A stretch of DNA of 64,000 nt from Prorocentrum cordatum (GCA_963575745.1 CAUYUJ010016362.1:186001-250000); one strand, 5' to 3'. Shown: positions 21,340 to 33,817, counted from the stretch's first letter. Translations and numbers: made by a program. Notes: generated by a model from the sequence alone, not told the origin.

Positions 21340-21640
21340 TTCGCTGCGATAGAAGCCGCAGCGGGTGCAAGAGGAGAAGAAGGAGGAGGAGGAGGAAGAG
21401 GAGGACGAGGAGGAGGATTAAGAGGAGGAGGGGAGGACCAGGGGGGTGGGCGAGAGAAGGGCGGGGAGGAGGCGGGGAGGGGAACAGGGACCAGGAGGAA
21501 AAGAAAGAGGAGCAGGAGGAGGAATCTCTAGTAAGGAACAGGGGCAAAGGAGGAGGGAGGAGGAGGAAGCAAGGGCGGGATGAGTAGGGAACAAAAAGAG
21601 GAATAGCAGGATCAGGAGGAGGAAAAGCAGGAACCACTGG
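21340..21640. repeat. (GGA)n polypurine region
   Basis: Purine-only GGA/GAA triplets with few interruptions, about 200 bp upstream of a LINE ORF1. Confidence 0.85.
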
Positions 21641-21834
21641 GAGGAACCACCGTCGTAATCCGCACAGTAGTTCGACCATATCGGCTCGAGGGCCCTGGCT
21701 CAAGGTTTGGTTCAAGGGCACTTTTTCCCGCAAGGATTCCGGATAACTAAATATCCTCACTTAACATCTCCACTACTGCATTGCATTTCGGATATTCTTC
21801 ATTTCTTTTCGTTTGTCTCCCCCCGCAGCCAGCA

Positions 21835-22887
21835 ATGCCAGAAGCAATCAATATCGCGTCTCCCGAACCGAGGCGTTCAGCACTGAAGCAGGCTGACAAG
21901 TTCCCCGGGCTCCGGAGTCCAGCCGCAGCAATGGCTATTTCGCCAATGGTAGGTTCTAAAAGGGGAGGGCAATCTCACGAATTGCAACAACAGTACCAGC
22001 AGCGCATGATGCAGCACGCACCGGGAGCAGCAAGTACAGCAAAACCTATTACAATAGAGAGTTTTGAAACAGTTCTCCAACGTCACCTGGAGCCAATCTG
22101 GAAAGACATCGACGCGATCAAGCAGCACGGCGTGTCTCGCCAATACCTCAAGGACGCCACTGACCCAATACTGGCTGCAGTGGACGACATCACATCCAAG
22201 ATATCAGCCCTGGAAGCGTCCACACCAAAAGCGATGTCGGCACGATCAGGGTCAGCAACATCGCTCGGGACCGCAACGGGGGCCAATCTGCAAGAAATGG
22301 GGGAGAAACTCAACAGCCTCACGGGGAAGGGATGCACGACAGATGGGACAGTTGCGGTGTTCGGCGGATTGGATAGTCTCGCCCTGGAGACAGCTAAATA
22401 CTTCATTAAAGCGCACCTCCACTCCATCAACACTCCGCCAACTTCCGAAGTCTACATCAAAACTTAGTCGTTCAACGGGATCGTGTTTGTCAAGTTTGGT
22501 ACCCTTCAGGATGTGGGTAATTCGGTGAACAATTTCCGCGAACATGGTCTTACCCACAATGGGCAGAGGGTTTGGACAGACCGTGATATGCCTATTACCA
22601 ATATGGTATTATTGCATATCTTGTTCGGTTTCAAGCGCATGTTGACGGGTGTGGGCTTGAAGACGCAGTCGGTTCGAATCGATGACGTGTCTTTGACGAT
22701 GACCGTCGCGCAGGAGAGCGCCCTCGCATTCTCCATCAACCAAGGTGTTTGGCATCAGCAGTGGAAGAGTCAAGAACGGGAGCAACGGGGCTCCCCCAAC
22801 AACGACCCAGACTTCCAGAAACTCCCCTCTACGTGTCAGGAAAGTTTCAGCCGGATTGCGGACACAGGGACAGGAAAAAACAAATGA
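21835..22887 (+). pseudogene. LINE ORF1 with one in-frame stop
   Basis: A 351-codon frame from the ATG at 21835 (MPEAINIASPEPRRSALK), interrupted only by a TAG at 22465-22467. It has a Gln-rich N-terminal part, then a helical segment (SFETVLQRHLEPIWKDIDAI, later ILAAVDDITSKISALEA). An RNA-binding-like domain, TVAVFGGLDSLALETAKYF, runs across the stop into FNGIVFVKFGTLQDVG. The last part has WTDRDMPITNMVLLHILFGF. ORF1 proteins bind LINE RNA. The ATG follows a polypyrimidine tract and CAG (21820-21828), so a splice acceptor may precede it. The endonuclease follows on the same strand. Confidence 0.6.
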
Positions 22888-22985
22888 AGGTGCCCAGGGG
22901 GCGAGGACACAGTTTCACCACATTCTTTTTTCGGCCCTGGTACTTCGAACCGCCCCGCTTCAGACGCACAAAGCAGGCGCAATTG

Positions 22986-23398
22986 GCAGTGGCCACGTTG
23001 AACGTGACCAGGCTGACAGATGAAAAGGTGCACGCGATTTGCGAAATCATGCGGGAACGTCGGATCGATTTGCTTACAGATGACGCGGGCCTCCCGGCCT
23101 GACTATACCTTTGAAGACGGCCTTTAAATTATTTGATTTGGAACAGACGGCCCAGACAGGTCTTGGACAGGAGTGGGTTTCATTCTGGCACCGTGGTCGA
23201 AAGTGCGGTCGCGCGGCTTCCTTCAATATTGAGACCGACTGGCAAATATAAATATGAACAGCGGCGACTGGAGGCGAAAGGGCACCGCGGAGGTCTACGT
23301 GGACGACGTCGCCGCGCTGCCGGGGCAGGAAGATGAGAATGCCTCCACCATCGCAGGCGCACTGGCGAAGACGCTCGCGTCCACTATGCTCGCGATCT
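22986..23398 (+). pseudogene. LINE endonuclease N-terminal remnant
   Basis: Begins AVATLNVTRLTDEKVHAICE and MRERRIDLL in frame 3, the first strand of an AP-endonuclease-like domain carrying the Asn metal-binding position. The frame is lost near 23070. The next blocks appear downstream in another frame as GVGFILAPWSKVRSRGFLQY, then a stop, then DRLANINMN. Beyond about 23400 the LINE is not recognisable, so this copy lacks RT. Confidence 0.6.
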
Positions 23399-23433
23399 GA
23401 AACCGTAAACGGTGGATCAAAAATGGTGAGAGT

Positions 23434-24535
23434 GTGTGCAGGATGGGGCTGGTCGAGAGTGTTCACGACCTCTTCAGTCGCACATTCAAGCATTTTCTTG
23501 CATTGGTCAACCGCCGCCGCCGCCCCCGCGGGACGGGGGCGGCGGCCGCCGCGCTTCCTGAAGGCGCAGTCGGCCTCGCCCCGGCCCCGGCAGACGAAGG
23601 CCCTGCGGGGGTCGAAGCAGACGACGGCGCAGCCGCGGACGCCCCTGCCGCTGCGGACGACGGCGACCATCAGCGGGCGGCGGCCCCGACCACTAGGGCG
23701 AGTCTGATTTCGCCAAGCAGAACCGCATATCACGTGATCTGGCAGCTGACTGGCTCGACGCGTCGCCGCTGCGCGTCATGGTCGCGGCGCGCCTTGGAGC
23801 CGCGCACTGCCCCCCTCAGGCGCCAGCTCGCCCTCGGCAGCGACGCGTTCGACCAGGGCGAGTGGGGCGATTCTTGGGCGGGGGGGTCGGCGCGGCGGAG
23901 GCCCCCCGCAAGCTCCGCGTCGCGGCGACTGCATCGGGCGTATTTGACATGCAGCTCGCTGACCGCAGTCGCTCCTTGATGACGTCGCCCCTCTTGTGGT
24001 CGCCCCTGCCGATCGAGTCGGCGAGGGGGGGCGCGCGGTGTCCGGCGTTCAGGGCGGCGAGCATGATCGGTGCCGAGCGCGAGCGTGCGTCGGCGAGGCC
24101 GCGCCGCGAGGCACGTTTCACGCCGCTCGCGCGCTCGGCCTCGCCCGCCGACGCCACCGGCCTCGAGCGCGCCGAGAAGGCCCAGCCGCGCGCGCTGGAC
24201 ATATCCACTGCGCCCTTCATGGGCGCGCTTGATATCGAGAGCGCAGATGGTCGGGCAGCGCTCTTCGCAGTGGCCATGCTGCCCCACGTGGGCGCGGCCC
24301 AGGCCCGGCGCGCGCGCGCCCGCGCAGGGGAGATCGCCGCGCGCTTGGGCGCCAAGTCGCAGCGCCCCGATTTCTGGGACATCGTTTCCAAGAGCGCGGC
24401 GCGGAGGATCAGGCGCAGGGCAGATCTCCACGGCCACTGGTCGGGCACGCGCCCGCCCCCCCGAGCTCGGCAGCGAGGGCGACGGCGGCAGCGGCGCCGA
24501 CGCGCGTGTTCAGCAGCGCAAGCGCAGAGCAACCC
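23434..24535 (+). CDS. Unrecognised GC-rich open frames
   Basis: Several long frames overlap here. In 23778-24728 the stretch LADRSRSLMTSPLLWSPLPI and later FAVAMLPHVGAAQ, then SQRPDFWDIVSKSAARR, has a protein-like mix. The minus strand is also open, so the sense strand is uncertain. There is no family resemblance. It could be an exon of a real gene or chance in about 70 percent GC. Confidence 0.2.
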
Positions 24536-24552
24536 TTGGAGAATAATGCGTT

Positions 24553-25422
24553 TTGTTGAGCAGGAAGGCGCGGTCAGGGCACGGCGTGAGATACAACGTT
24601 GGCTTGTCAGACGAGCACCGCAACCGCGCGCCCGCCGAGGTCGCAGAGGACCTGGGCGCCATGGGGCGCGCCAGCCAGCACGGCGCGCCAGCTGCTGGAG
24701 CTCTGGGTTTGCGGTCGCGGGCAGCTGATGCCGAGCGCGTCCGATTGCGGGCGCTTGCGCTGGGCGCCCGCCCTGGTCGGCTAGCAGTCTGCGACATCAC
24801 CCAGGCGGCCCAGTTCGACCAGGCAGGCGAGGTCGACGATTGCGCAGCGCCATCTCATGCCGACGCGCTTCGCGCTGCCAGGCGGGCTGACAGACTCCTG
24901 GGCCCCAGGCGCCGCGAGGCGCGGGAAGCGCGCCACTCTGCGATTGAGAGGTGCGCCGCGGGCGTGGGCCAGCAGGCCACCAGCCGCGTGCGCGAAGCCC
25001 TCGGCATCGAGCCCTGGCCGTCTAGCTGCTGCATCCTGCCCATGCGCCCGCCTGCGGGCGCCGGGCGCGTCGGCCAGCCGCGCGCCGCCCCCGCTGCGTC
25101 CAGCGTTGCGGCGGCGGCCCCGGCGCGGCCATCTGTCCCGCCGCGTTTCCTTGGCAAGCTGGGTGAGTACATCGGGCTCGTTTCGCTGCCGACCCGCGAC
25201 GATGCTTGTAGGGGCCCGACATGGGAGGGCTACGCCAAGGAGACGACGTTTTTTTTTTGGTCAGGCGCGTGCATCTGCAGCCTTGCAGGCCGATCGCTGG
25301 CGAGGGTCGCCCATCGTCTCGTTTTTGCTTTGAAGCTATCGTGCAACGACACGATTTGCGATTGGGGCCCTGTTAGATTGAGCATCCTGGCGTTGGCCGG
25401 CGGGCGCGCCCCGCTGTCGTAG
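24553..25422 (+). CDS. Unrecognised 289-codon ORF
   Basis: Starts MLSRKARSGHGVRYNVGLSD and is rich in Ala, Arg and Glu, consistent with helices (ADALRAARRADRLLGPRRRE, ARHSAIERCAAGVGQQ). No signal peptide or membrane segment is evident. Its last 60 residues cross a T9 run and look non-coding, so the real end may be an upstream splice site near 25165. The other frames in this interval look less protein-like. No function can be assigned. Confidence 0.25.
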   Translation: MLSRKARSGHGVRYNVGLSDEHRNRAPAEVAEDLGAMGRASQHGAPAAGALGLRSRAADAERVRLRALALGARPGRLAVCDITQAAQFDQAGEVDDCAAPSHADALRAARRADRLLGPRRREAREARHSAIERCAAGVGQQATSRVREALGIEPWPSSCCILPMRPPAGAGRVGQPRAAPAASSVAAAAPARPSVPPRFLGKLGEYIGLVSLPTRDDACRGPTWEGYAKETTFFFWSGACICSLAGRSLARVAHRLVFALKLSCNDTICDWGPVRLSILALAGGRAPLS

Positions 25423-25699
25423 CATCGTGGCCGAGCGGCTTGATGACGACAACGCGGGCGATTCCTTCGTGGGGGGCGGCGAGGACGGCGCGGCCGCGGC
25501 CCTCCGGCAGTCGGCCGAGTCGGCGCTCCAGCCCGACGCCCCCGCGCCCCAGCCCATGGGCGCGATTGGCATCGGCGGCGGGCCTGGCCGCGCAGCGTGC
25601 GATGGCGAGGCGGCCCCCAAGGTGGCACGGGCGGGGCACGGGCGGGGCGCGCTCGCGCAACGCGAGCGCGCTCGCGCGCGCGCGCGCCTCCCGTGCACG

Positions 25700-26035
25700 C
25701 AGCGCCCCCCCCCCCGCCCCGCCCGCCGCCCCCGCGGCGCCCCCCCCCCCCCCCCCGCGCCCCCCCCCGCCCCGCCCTCCCAGCGCCGCGTCTCGGCGCT
25801 TCCCGCCGAGCCGCCATCATCACCCACCCCCGACTCCCTATCGCAGTCCTGTTTCTCTGTTCCCCGCCCTCCGCTTCCCCTTTCCTTTTCCGCGCCTGCG
25901 CCGCGCGTTCCCCCCCGCGCGCCCCCGCCGCCCCCGTGGCCGCGGCCGTTCGTGCACCCCCCTCGCCCTGCGCCCGCCCCCCCCCTTTCCCCCCTCGCGC
26001 CCCCCCCCCCCCCTTCGCGCGCGCGCGCCGCCGCC
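25700..26035. repeat. Extreme C-rich tract (G-quadruplex potential on the minus strand)
   Basis: C runs of 5 to 15 separated by G, GC or CGCG, continuing at lower density to about 26110. The minus strand therefore carries many G-runs suitable for quadruplexes. Pro/Ala/Arg-rich frames across it are compositional. Confidence 0.8.
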
Positions 26036-29000
26036 GCCGCCGCTGTCGCCACCGCCATCACCCCGCGCCCGCCCCGCCCCTGCTTCCGCCGCCGCCCCGT
26101 TCGACGGCGCGGCGACCGGGGCGTCGGCGCGGGGCGGCGAGCGGTTAGCGGGCGCACGGGCGAGATCCAGCAGTCGCGCGCTTCCTCGGGTGACCGCCCG
26201 AGGGCGCGGTTGAAGCGCGGGTCGGGCGCGCGCGCGCAGATGCACGCGCACGTGGTTGTAGAAGGCTTCGCTTGCACCGCCCGCCCTGGGGCCTCGCTCG
26301 CCCTCGGGGTCTCAGGAGGGCTGCTTCGGCTGCCCGGCCCCCCCCCCCCCCATCTCCCCACCCCCAGGGAGGCCCCGGGGGCGTCGCGGGGGCCTCCGAG
26401 GGCATTGGCGGGCGCCCGAGGACTGCGAACGCCGCGCGAACACCGCGCGCGCTTCTTGGGGGCGCGCCAGGCGGCTGCAGGCGGAGTAACCCAACCGCCT
26501 CGGGTCGCGAGGCCCACGGGGGCCGCGCGTTCGCGCGGCAGAGCGCAGCTTGGAGCCCCCGCGGCCCATCGCGCCGACCGCCGTCGCGGCTGAGGGCACG
26601 GCGCGCGTGGAGTGAGGGATGAGCATTGTTTGTTGCGCAAAGGTCTTGGTGCGCCGTGGTTGCGCGAAGCGCGTTGTTCGTCCGTATTCGTTTTGTTGTG
26701 AGCGTCGATGCAGCCCCGCCCTCGCCGCATCCTTTGTCGCGCATTGTGCGTCGGGGTATTTCTGCGTGGCAGATGCGCGCGCGCCCCGTCCAGCGGGCCC
26801 CCCCCCTGGTGAGCGATCGGCCATGCGCGGCCGTTGCAAAGGTATGGCAGGGGTCGCGTCCAGGTCTGTCATGGGTCTTGCATGGGCCCCTGCTGGTCGT
26901 GTGAGTGCACGGTCTAGCCCCGCGCAGGCGCACCGCGTTGTGGCCCTCCGTGGGGCCGTGAGTGGGGCCGCCAGGCCCCGCGCGGCATCGCGCGCGGGCC
27001 CTGCGCGGTGGCCGGCGACGCCTTGTCAGAGCCACATGGCGCGCGCGCGGGCCACTTGCGGTGCCTGGCGGCGGCCAGCCAAAGCCCGCGCGGTGCCATG
27101 CGAGACCCCCAAATGATGTCGCAGTGACGTTGCGTGCCTCTCCCCGGGGCATCCTGAGGGTTTTTGAAGCACGGAACTAGCAGGTTCCGTCTGCACACGC
27201 ATGCTGACCCCCGCGTGCCCCCGGCCCGATCCATTTCGCGAATTGGGGCGTGCGCGGTGCCATGGAAGAGCGGCGAGTTGCGAGCTGCCTCTGCGATCTG
27301 GGTTGGGGCCCTGAAGGATCCGCACGGCGCCGCGCGCGGCCGCCCAGGCGCCCGCGCGGGTTAGCATTGGGCGCGCGGGATCCCGAGCAGGATCTTTCAA
27401 GAGCCCCCGCGGGCGCGAGTGGGCGCTGAGAGCTAGCCTGGGCCCGACGGGGCCCCAGTTGCCCCCCCCCCCCAGGGGCCCGGCATCCCCCCCTTTGAAG
27501 TGTTGCATGCTTGTGCGCCCGCGCGGGGTCCACAAGGGGCATCGGGGTGTGCGCGGGCCCGAATGCCGAATGCGCGGGCGCCCGCGTGCTTCCCACAGAA
27601 TTCTACGTGCGTCGTTGGTTGTTGGCTGAGTCTCCTGGCGTTTTTTTCATGTTCCCAACGGGTTCTTGTCGCGCACCAGTCTTTTCTTTGACGGCGTCAG
27701 GTCGGGCCCCCGCCCCCTGCCCGCAGCTTCCGACTGGGGCCTCCCAGGAGTCGCGTCCATGAGTTTCCTTGCGGGTCAAACCGGGGTCTTCGCGCGCCGC
27801 CTGTGGATTGCAAGCGGAGCCGCGCAGGTTGCCAGCGGTGCCCGATTGGAGCCTTGTCCGTTTCATGTGGCACCCGCGGGCGGTGGGAGCGGTCGCCTTG
27901 GCAGTTGCGCGCGGGTTCGCGCGGGCCCGATGGGCGCCCAGTGTGTTCTTGAGTGGTTCCTGCCTTTTTTCTTTTGGGTTTCGCAAGTGTCATGCAGATG
28001 CGCGACGGTGCCCCCCTGGCGCCCAGCAAGTTACCCGCGGCGGTCTGCGCCGGCAGCGCAGGCTTCTCCTCGGGAAGCCTGCGGGGCCGCATCGGCGCTG
28101 CACGGCGCGCACTAGCGGGCCCGGTGAACGCGGCGCCCCCCCCCCCCGACGGACATGTTCGATTTGCGTTCTCGTGATGGCGTGTTCTTCCGGGGGTCGT
28201 CAACCATGTTCCGTTTGCGTTCGTTTTGTCGGCTCGCACTGCGTTTGGCGCATTTATTTTGCTTCTGCGGGCTCGGTCTGCGGGCGCGCCTAGAGCCTGG
28301 GGGGGGCGCCCGACGGAGCCGCGTGCGTGGCATGCCCCGCACAGGCGCATGCGGCGCGTTTATTGTTCTTGTCTCGCTGCGTCGCAGGAGCGTTTCGGGC
28401 GCGCCGGGGGGGGGGGGTCGGCGGGCGGGGGCGGGCGCGGCAGGCCCGAGAAGCCGCCCTGCGAAATTTGCGAAAAGGAGTTGCTTGTCCTTGGTGCACG
28501 CGTGGGTTGGGGCAGGGGGTCGTCGGGGGCGCGCGGGCAGGGCGCGCCCTTGCGGGGCCTCTCGGGCGCCCTGCCCGAGCTCCCGCGGCGTCGGCACGAT
28601 GCTGCGCGGGCTTGGCGAGAGGGCGCTTGACGGCACGCGCCCGTGGAGCGCCCTGGTTGGCCGCAGGCACCGCCGCCGCGCCGCCCTGCCCCAACCGCGG
28701 GCCGCGCCGGGTTTTTTTTTGTTTCGAGCCGCCTGTCTGGCCACGGTGGGGCGCGCATGGGGCTTCTGCAATGGGCTGGAGTGCCCCCCGCGATCGCACC
28801 GCAAGTGGCATTGCCAAGGTGCGCGTTTGTAGTGGGCCGCCCTCGGGGGCCACTGCAGCCCCTAGGGCAGCCTCCACGCGCGTTGCCCTCCCCGGCGCAA
28901 CCGCGGCGCGCGGCGCGTGGGTGGCGCCGGTCTAGATTGTGGGCCACTGGGCAGCACTGGGTCGTCCTCGGGGGTGTCGGGGAGATGCCTTTACGAGGCA

Positions 29001-30509
29001 ATCTTATTGGTGCCCTTTAGGGTCGTCTGGCGCCGCGTTTGCCATGGGTCGCGCGCGCCCGCCGCGCTTTTCGCGCGGCCTTCGGTCGGGCAGTCGCTGT
29101 TGGGGCCCCGCTCTGTTCGATCTTGCAATCTTGCGGCTGCAATGCATCGGCGGCGCACAGCTGCGCGCGCATGCTCATCTGCGCGGGGCCCGCGCAGGTG
29201 GCGGTGGGGGGGAGGGGGCATGTAATTTACGAGCCTGGTGCCCCGCTCAGGATGGGGGGCGGCGCGTTCTGTCGTCGCGCGAGTCAGTCCGCGCTCGCGC
29301 TCGCGGGTGATCGCCGCAAGGCGTCTTGCGAGTTCTTCGTGACCATGGATGCCGCGGCCTCTTTGGCTTGGGAGCGGCGCCCCTGGTCGCTCAAGCTCTT
29401 CAGGTTGTAAGATTGCGAGAACCGCGTGGAAAGAGCTGATTTCAGGCCAGAGTTGCAGCGCGCCGTGCCCTTCGCCAACTGCGAGATAGACCTATCGAAA
29501 AACGATGTCCTAAGGCGGCCGCCGAGGGCGCGCCCGGACCGCCGCGGCGGCCGCTCGGGGGGCGAAGGGCGCAGCGCAAGCCGCAGCGGGGCGTTTGTTT
29601 TGGCTTGCGGCCAGTAGCGGTGGATCACGGTTCCGAGCCGCGTTCTGTCTGGTGAAAAACGGCCGCGGCGCGCCCCGACGCCGCGGTCATCGGGCACCGC
29701 GGCCCCCGGCGCGCGTTGGATGCGTGACCCCCCCCCCCCAGCTGTGTCGGGCGCCCCTGGCCCCGTGCGTTCGCTTCCAACTAGCAGCGTTGCCATGCGC
29801 GGGATGGCGCAGCCTAGTGCCGCCCAGGGCCGATGGGGAGGCGTCGTTAAGGGGCAGGGCGCGGGCGGGCGGGGGGCGACGCGCGGGGGCTGAAGGGGCG
29901 CCCCCCGGTTCGGCCCCGCCCCGCCCCCGCGCCAACAGAGGGCTGGATGGGCCCAGCGGCGGCGGGGGCAGCGTTGCTGGGCAGCGCGGCGTCGGCCCCT
30001 CCACGGGCCGCGGTGGTGGGCGAGGTGGCGGGGCTGCAGTCGCCCCCGAGCCAGCCCTCGGCTGCTCTGGCCCCGACCATTCGGACGATTCGAGCGAGAG
30101 TGGCCTCTGGGGCCCCGAGGGCGACATCGGCGATTCCGGCGATGGCGCCGCTGGCGACGACCCCCGCGCAGCAGAGGATGTGTTGTTCGGGGGTGGCGTC
30201 GGCGACGATGAGGTTCTGCCGGCGGGCTCTACCGCGCCCGAGGGCATTCCGAGGGCGCTGGACCTGCCGATTCCGCGCCCCCCCCCCCGCCGCCGTCGGC
30301 CCCGACGTCGTCCGCTGGCGGGCAGCGTCCTCGCCGATGGGCGTTCTACGTCCCAGGCGGCAGCGTGCGTCTGTGCGAGGCCGTCCATAAAGTTGAACGC
30401 AGTGTAGAGGCCTGCGGCCTGCGCCGCCGATCCGGGGCGATCCCGCTGTCAGAAGGGCGCTCTCGCCCCAGCGCGCTTGTTCAAACGTGAGTGGTTGGGG
30501 AACAGCTTG
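26036..30509. other. No recognisable gene (very GC-rich)
   Basis: About 4.5 kb with overlapping open frames on all strands, all Arg/Ala/Pro-rich and none matching a family I know. Homopolymer G or C runs occur near 26338, 27462, 28139, 28407 and 29730. Confidence 0.5.
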
Positions 30510-30872
30510 GAGGCATTGCGCGGCCCTCTTGGGGGGCCGACGCATCTTCGAGTCGCTTCCTGGGGGGGCGTCTTGGAGGTGCTTCCTGGGGGGGGGGTAG
30601 GAGGTAGTTGCTAAAACCTTATGGAGCGCTTTTGGACGCCTTTTGGGGGCCTCTTGAGGGCCACTTGGAGCCCTTCGGCTTTTTTCTGTGACTTGTCGGG
30701 CCACTGTGGTGCCTCCTGGGCGCCCCTTGGGCCGTATTGGGTCTTTTTGGGGCCGTCGTGGGGCCCTCTCGGGCGCTTCTTGGGCCCGTCCTGGGGCCCG
30801 CTTGGGCTGTCTTGGGGGCGTCCTAGGCAGTCTTGGGCCCTTCTTGGGCCGACTTGGGGCCCTCTGAATAGC
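30510..30872 (+). repeat. CTTGGGGCC-type array, locus C
   Basis: From 30726 to 30853 the cores fall near 30726, 30736, 30746, 30757, 30768, 30779, 30790, 30801, 30811, 30822, 30832, 30843 and 30853, a mean of about 10.6 bp. Confidence 0.85.
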
Positions 30873-32389
30873 CGTCCATAAAAATTGAATTTATTTGTTC
30901 AAATCCTGCCCGCGGCAAGTGCGTCCTCACGCGCCAATCCAATGTTGGCGCGCGCCCTGCCCAGGGTCGTCCGATGGGGCTCGGGGCCGCGCGGTTGGCC
31001 AAAAATCCGACGTGCGCCCACGTTGAGCGCGCCCCGCCATCCAGGGGCGCGTCGCTCAGCGGCGATGCGCCTCGCGGTTCGCCCAACCGCGCACAGAGCG
31101 CATCGCAGGCAGTTTCCATCGTCGGGGGGGGAGAAGAAATAACAAGCCCCACCGCCCCGACCGAGTCGGAACCTTTCCTCGAGGCAGAGCGCGCTAAGCG
31201 ACCTGGAGAGGAGTCCGAGTTCGAGGGCGATCCTTGAAATTTGGCAACTTTACTTGGCACACGTTTGCCCTATTGCGTTGCACTGCGCATCGTGCGCCCT
31301 ACAAGGTTGCGGGGCATAGTTTATTGCGGTCGCCCTTCTGTCGCGAGTTTGCCCGCAGCCCGTTTCGCCGCGCGCGCGCTCGGAAGAGGGCGCGGTGTAA
31401 CGTTCAACGCGGGGAGGTGATGGGGATGGGATTGCCTGTTTCGGTTGCGGGGCAACTGCCTCTTGTGCTTGCGAGCGGGCTGTCTGACTGGCGATAGCGG
31501 TGCGGCCTTCAGCAGTGCCGCCGCAGCCCGAGCATTTCCTGTCAGCTTCCACACCTCGCCTCTTTAGCGGGCGGTTGCGCGTGCCTGATTCGCGCGCTCC
31601 GACCCGGCCAGGCAGCGCATTTGTCATCGCGCGGGCGTGTTGTTTTTTCCAATGTATACGCGCGCGTCGAGATGCCACCGTTTCACCTCCTCTTGACGGA
31701 TGCCGCAATGTTTGCGCATGTGATTCGGGCTCTCCCGGCGCCACTCTGTCCCCTGACGGCAGCGGCTTTCACTGGTTAGCCCCATCGCGCGTTGTTGCTG
31801 CGCCCCTTCGCCGTTGGATTCGCTGAGGAATCCCTTAGTGATCCCATTATCGCACTCGCGTGCTGCACGTGGGCCGCGCGGCCCGCGACGTCGCCGCCAA
31901 CGCGCGCTCGCCACTTTCTCCAAGCGGGCAGGGCTGGCGCGCGCGACCGGCGCGGGGCCCGATGCAGCCGGTAGGGGGGGTGCGTCGATGGGGGAGGGGG
32001 GCGCGCTGCGGTCGGCAGTTCCACTTCCCCACCGGCCCCGCGGCGCCCGTTGTCAGGGGTCAGGTTTGGGGCCCAGCATGGCCGACGCATTGGCAGCGCA
32101 ATCGCGGGGCCATGGGGGCGCGCAGTGGGCGTGCTAACGCAGCCAGCCAGCGGGGTAAGTTGCAGCGCCGGTGCGCCAGGCGCGCAGCCCGATGGGGGGT
32201 CGGGCGGGGGGGGCGAATGCAGCCCTGCGCCGTTGCACCACCGAAGCTGGGGGAGGATGGGCGGGCCGCCTCGGGGTGCCATGTTTGCGGGGGAGGGGGT
32301 TGGGCGGGCGTCGGCGGGGTAGTGTTGTGCGTCTGCGGCTATGGCCGAGACTTCCCTTTGAATGCAGGGCTTGTTTGAGGCGCAAAACA
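30873..32389. other. No recognisable gene
   Basis: Unique GC-rich sequence with short overlapping frames only. Confidence 0.4.
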
Positions 32390-32445
32390 AATAAAGTAGG
32401 TTTAGAGTAGCTCCTGAAGTAGGTCGGCGAAGTAGGTCTGCAGCG
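32390..32445 (+). repeat. AAGTAGGT motif cluster
   Basis: Three AAGTAGGT words (near 32393, 32417 and 32430), the same word as in the foldback array at 33.8-34.1 kb. Looser relatives (AAAGTAGCTT, AAAGTAACTT) lie at 32550-32600. Confidence 0.6.
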
Positions 32446-32939
32446 CGCCTGGCAACAGTGGTCGGCGCAGGTAACTCGAAGGGAAAGGATGGCGAAACCG
32501 ATTGCCGCGAGAAACTTTCAGGGGAAAGGAATGCGACTGCGACATTCATGTGCAAAAGTAGCTTTCCAGGGAAGGTTGTCGGGAACACAATATCAAAAGT
32601 AACTTGTCGGGATCGGGTCAGTAATGATATTTTCCAAACAAGCTTCTCGGGGAAATGCTGGAATGCCGCCGGCAAGGCGCGGCTTCTGCTAGCAAGCCAG
32701 CCGAGTAATTCGTGAAGTGCGCTGTCTTGGGTTCTTCTGGACTCCTTCGGGGCTTATCTTCAGGCTTCCAAAGTCTTCGGAAGCGCATGGGCCAAAAGGC
32801 CCAATTCATTCGTGTCTCGTACGATTTGGAAAGATTTCGGCTTCTCGGGGGTGTTATTGGGTGGCTCCGCGGCCACTTGGGGCGGTCTCGGAGCGGTATT
32901 TGGGTTTCTTGGAGCATGCGGGAAACAATGTTGATCCAT

Positions 32940-33160
32940 CTTGGGCTATCTTGAACCATCTGTGAGACCGCGTTGCATTCTGCGAGGTCATGCCGGCTCT
33001 ATCTTTGACCGTCTCGGGCGCTCCAGCGACCCGCCGCCCCCCATTGCAGACCCCGGAAGGAGGGGGGGGAGGGGTGCATCCATCCCCGAAGGGAAGACTG
33101 GGGGTTGTTGGAACAGGAAGCGCTCTAAACCACCTCCGTCCTGAGATCTGGGGGCATTGC
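32940..33160 (+). repeat. Dispersed repeat with CAGACCC and CGCTCTA-ACCACCT core, copy 1
   Basis: Follows a decayed CTTGG-type array (32720-32960). It shares an ordered set of words with 50690-50830: CGCTC, GCCACC/CCGCC, CAGACCC-GGAAGG, GGGGG, and AACGCTCTA-ACCACCT-like sequence. The spacing is comparable, so both descend from one repeat family. Confidence 0.5.
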
Positions 33161-33179
33161 GTTTCCCCCTTGGTCTGAC

Positions 33180-33480
33180 CACAGCGGGAAGTGGGGCATG
33201 GAGGGCGGGGCGAGGGCCGCGGGCCCGAGCAAGGGGGAGGGGGGGGGGGCGAGAGGGAGGACCAGGAAGGTTAAGAAGGTCAGAAACGGGAGGGTGGGGG
33301 GCTCCAGAAGGCGGGTAGGGGGGAGGTGGCGTTTCCGGGGGGAGGAGGTGGAGGGAGGCTGGAATAATGAGGGCGCGTGAAAGAGGAGAGGAGGTGGAGA
33401 GAGGTGGGAGGAGGAAAGAGAAACGGAAGGGGAGTGGCGCCTCCGTCGGGCCGGGCCCGGAGGGGCCCCGGGGGGCGGGG
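33180..33480. repeat. Polypurine GGGAG-rich tract
   Basis: A strongly G- and A-biased strand with many G-runs. Quadruplex or triplex formation is possible. Confidence 0.75.
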
Positions 33481-33817
33481 GGCGGCCGCATCAGGTTTGG
33501 TTTCTGAAGAACCTAGGGCGCCAGGCGGCGGCCCCCTGCCCGCCAGCGGGGGGGCCGCCAAAAGGCCCTGTCCTGTCGCGGTACGTTCGCTTGTCGCCCG
33601 ACAGCGAAATCGCGCTCGATCCTCGACCCTCGGGGGGGGGGGGAGACCGCCCCCTTTGGGGGGCTCCCGCCTGTCGGGGGCAACCTACAAGTGTTTTGGG
33701 TTTGCTCACCTTCTGGGGGTACTTCGCAGATTCCTTTTTTGGCGCGCCGCCCCCGGGGGCGACTTCTGGGAAAGGCTCGGGCAAGCGTGTGCTGATGTTT
33801 CAAGGAACCGCGCCCCC

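Noticed and set aside
26036-30500. Many 100-230-codon Arg/Ala-rich ORFs
   Set aside because: They overlap on both strands with no preferred frame and no recognisable domain.
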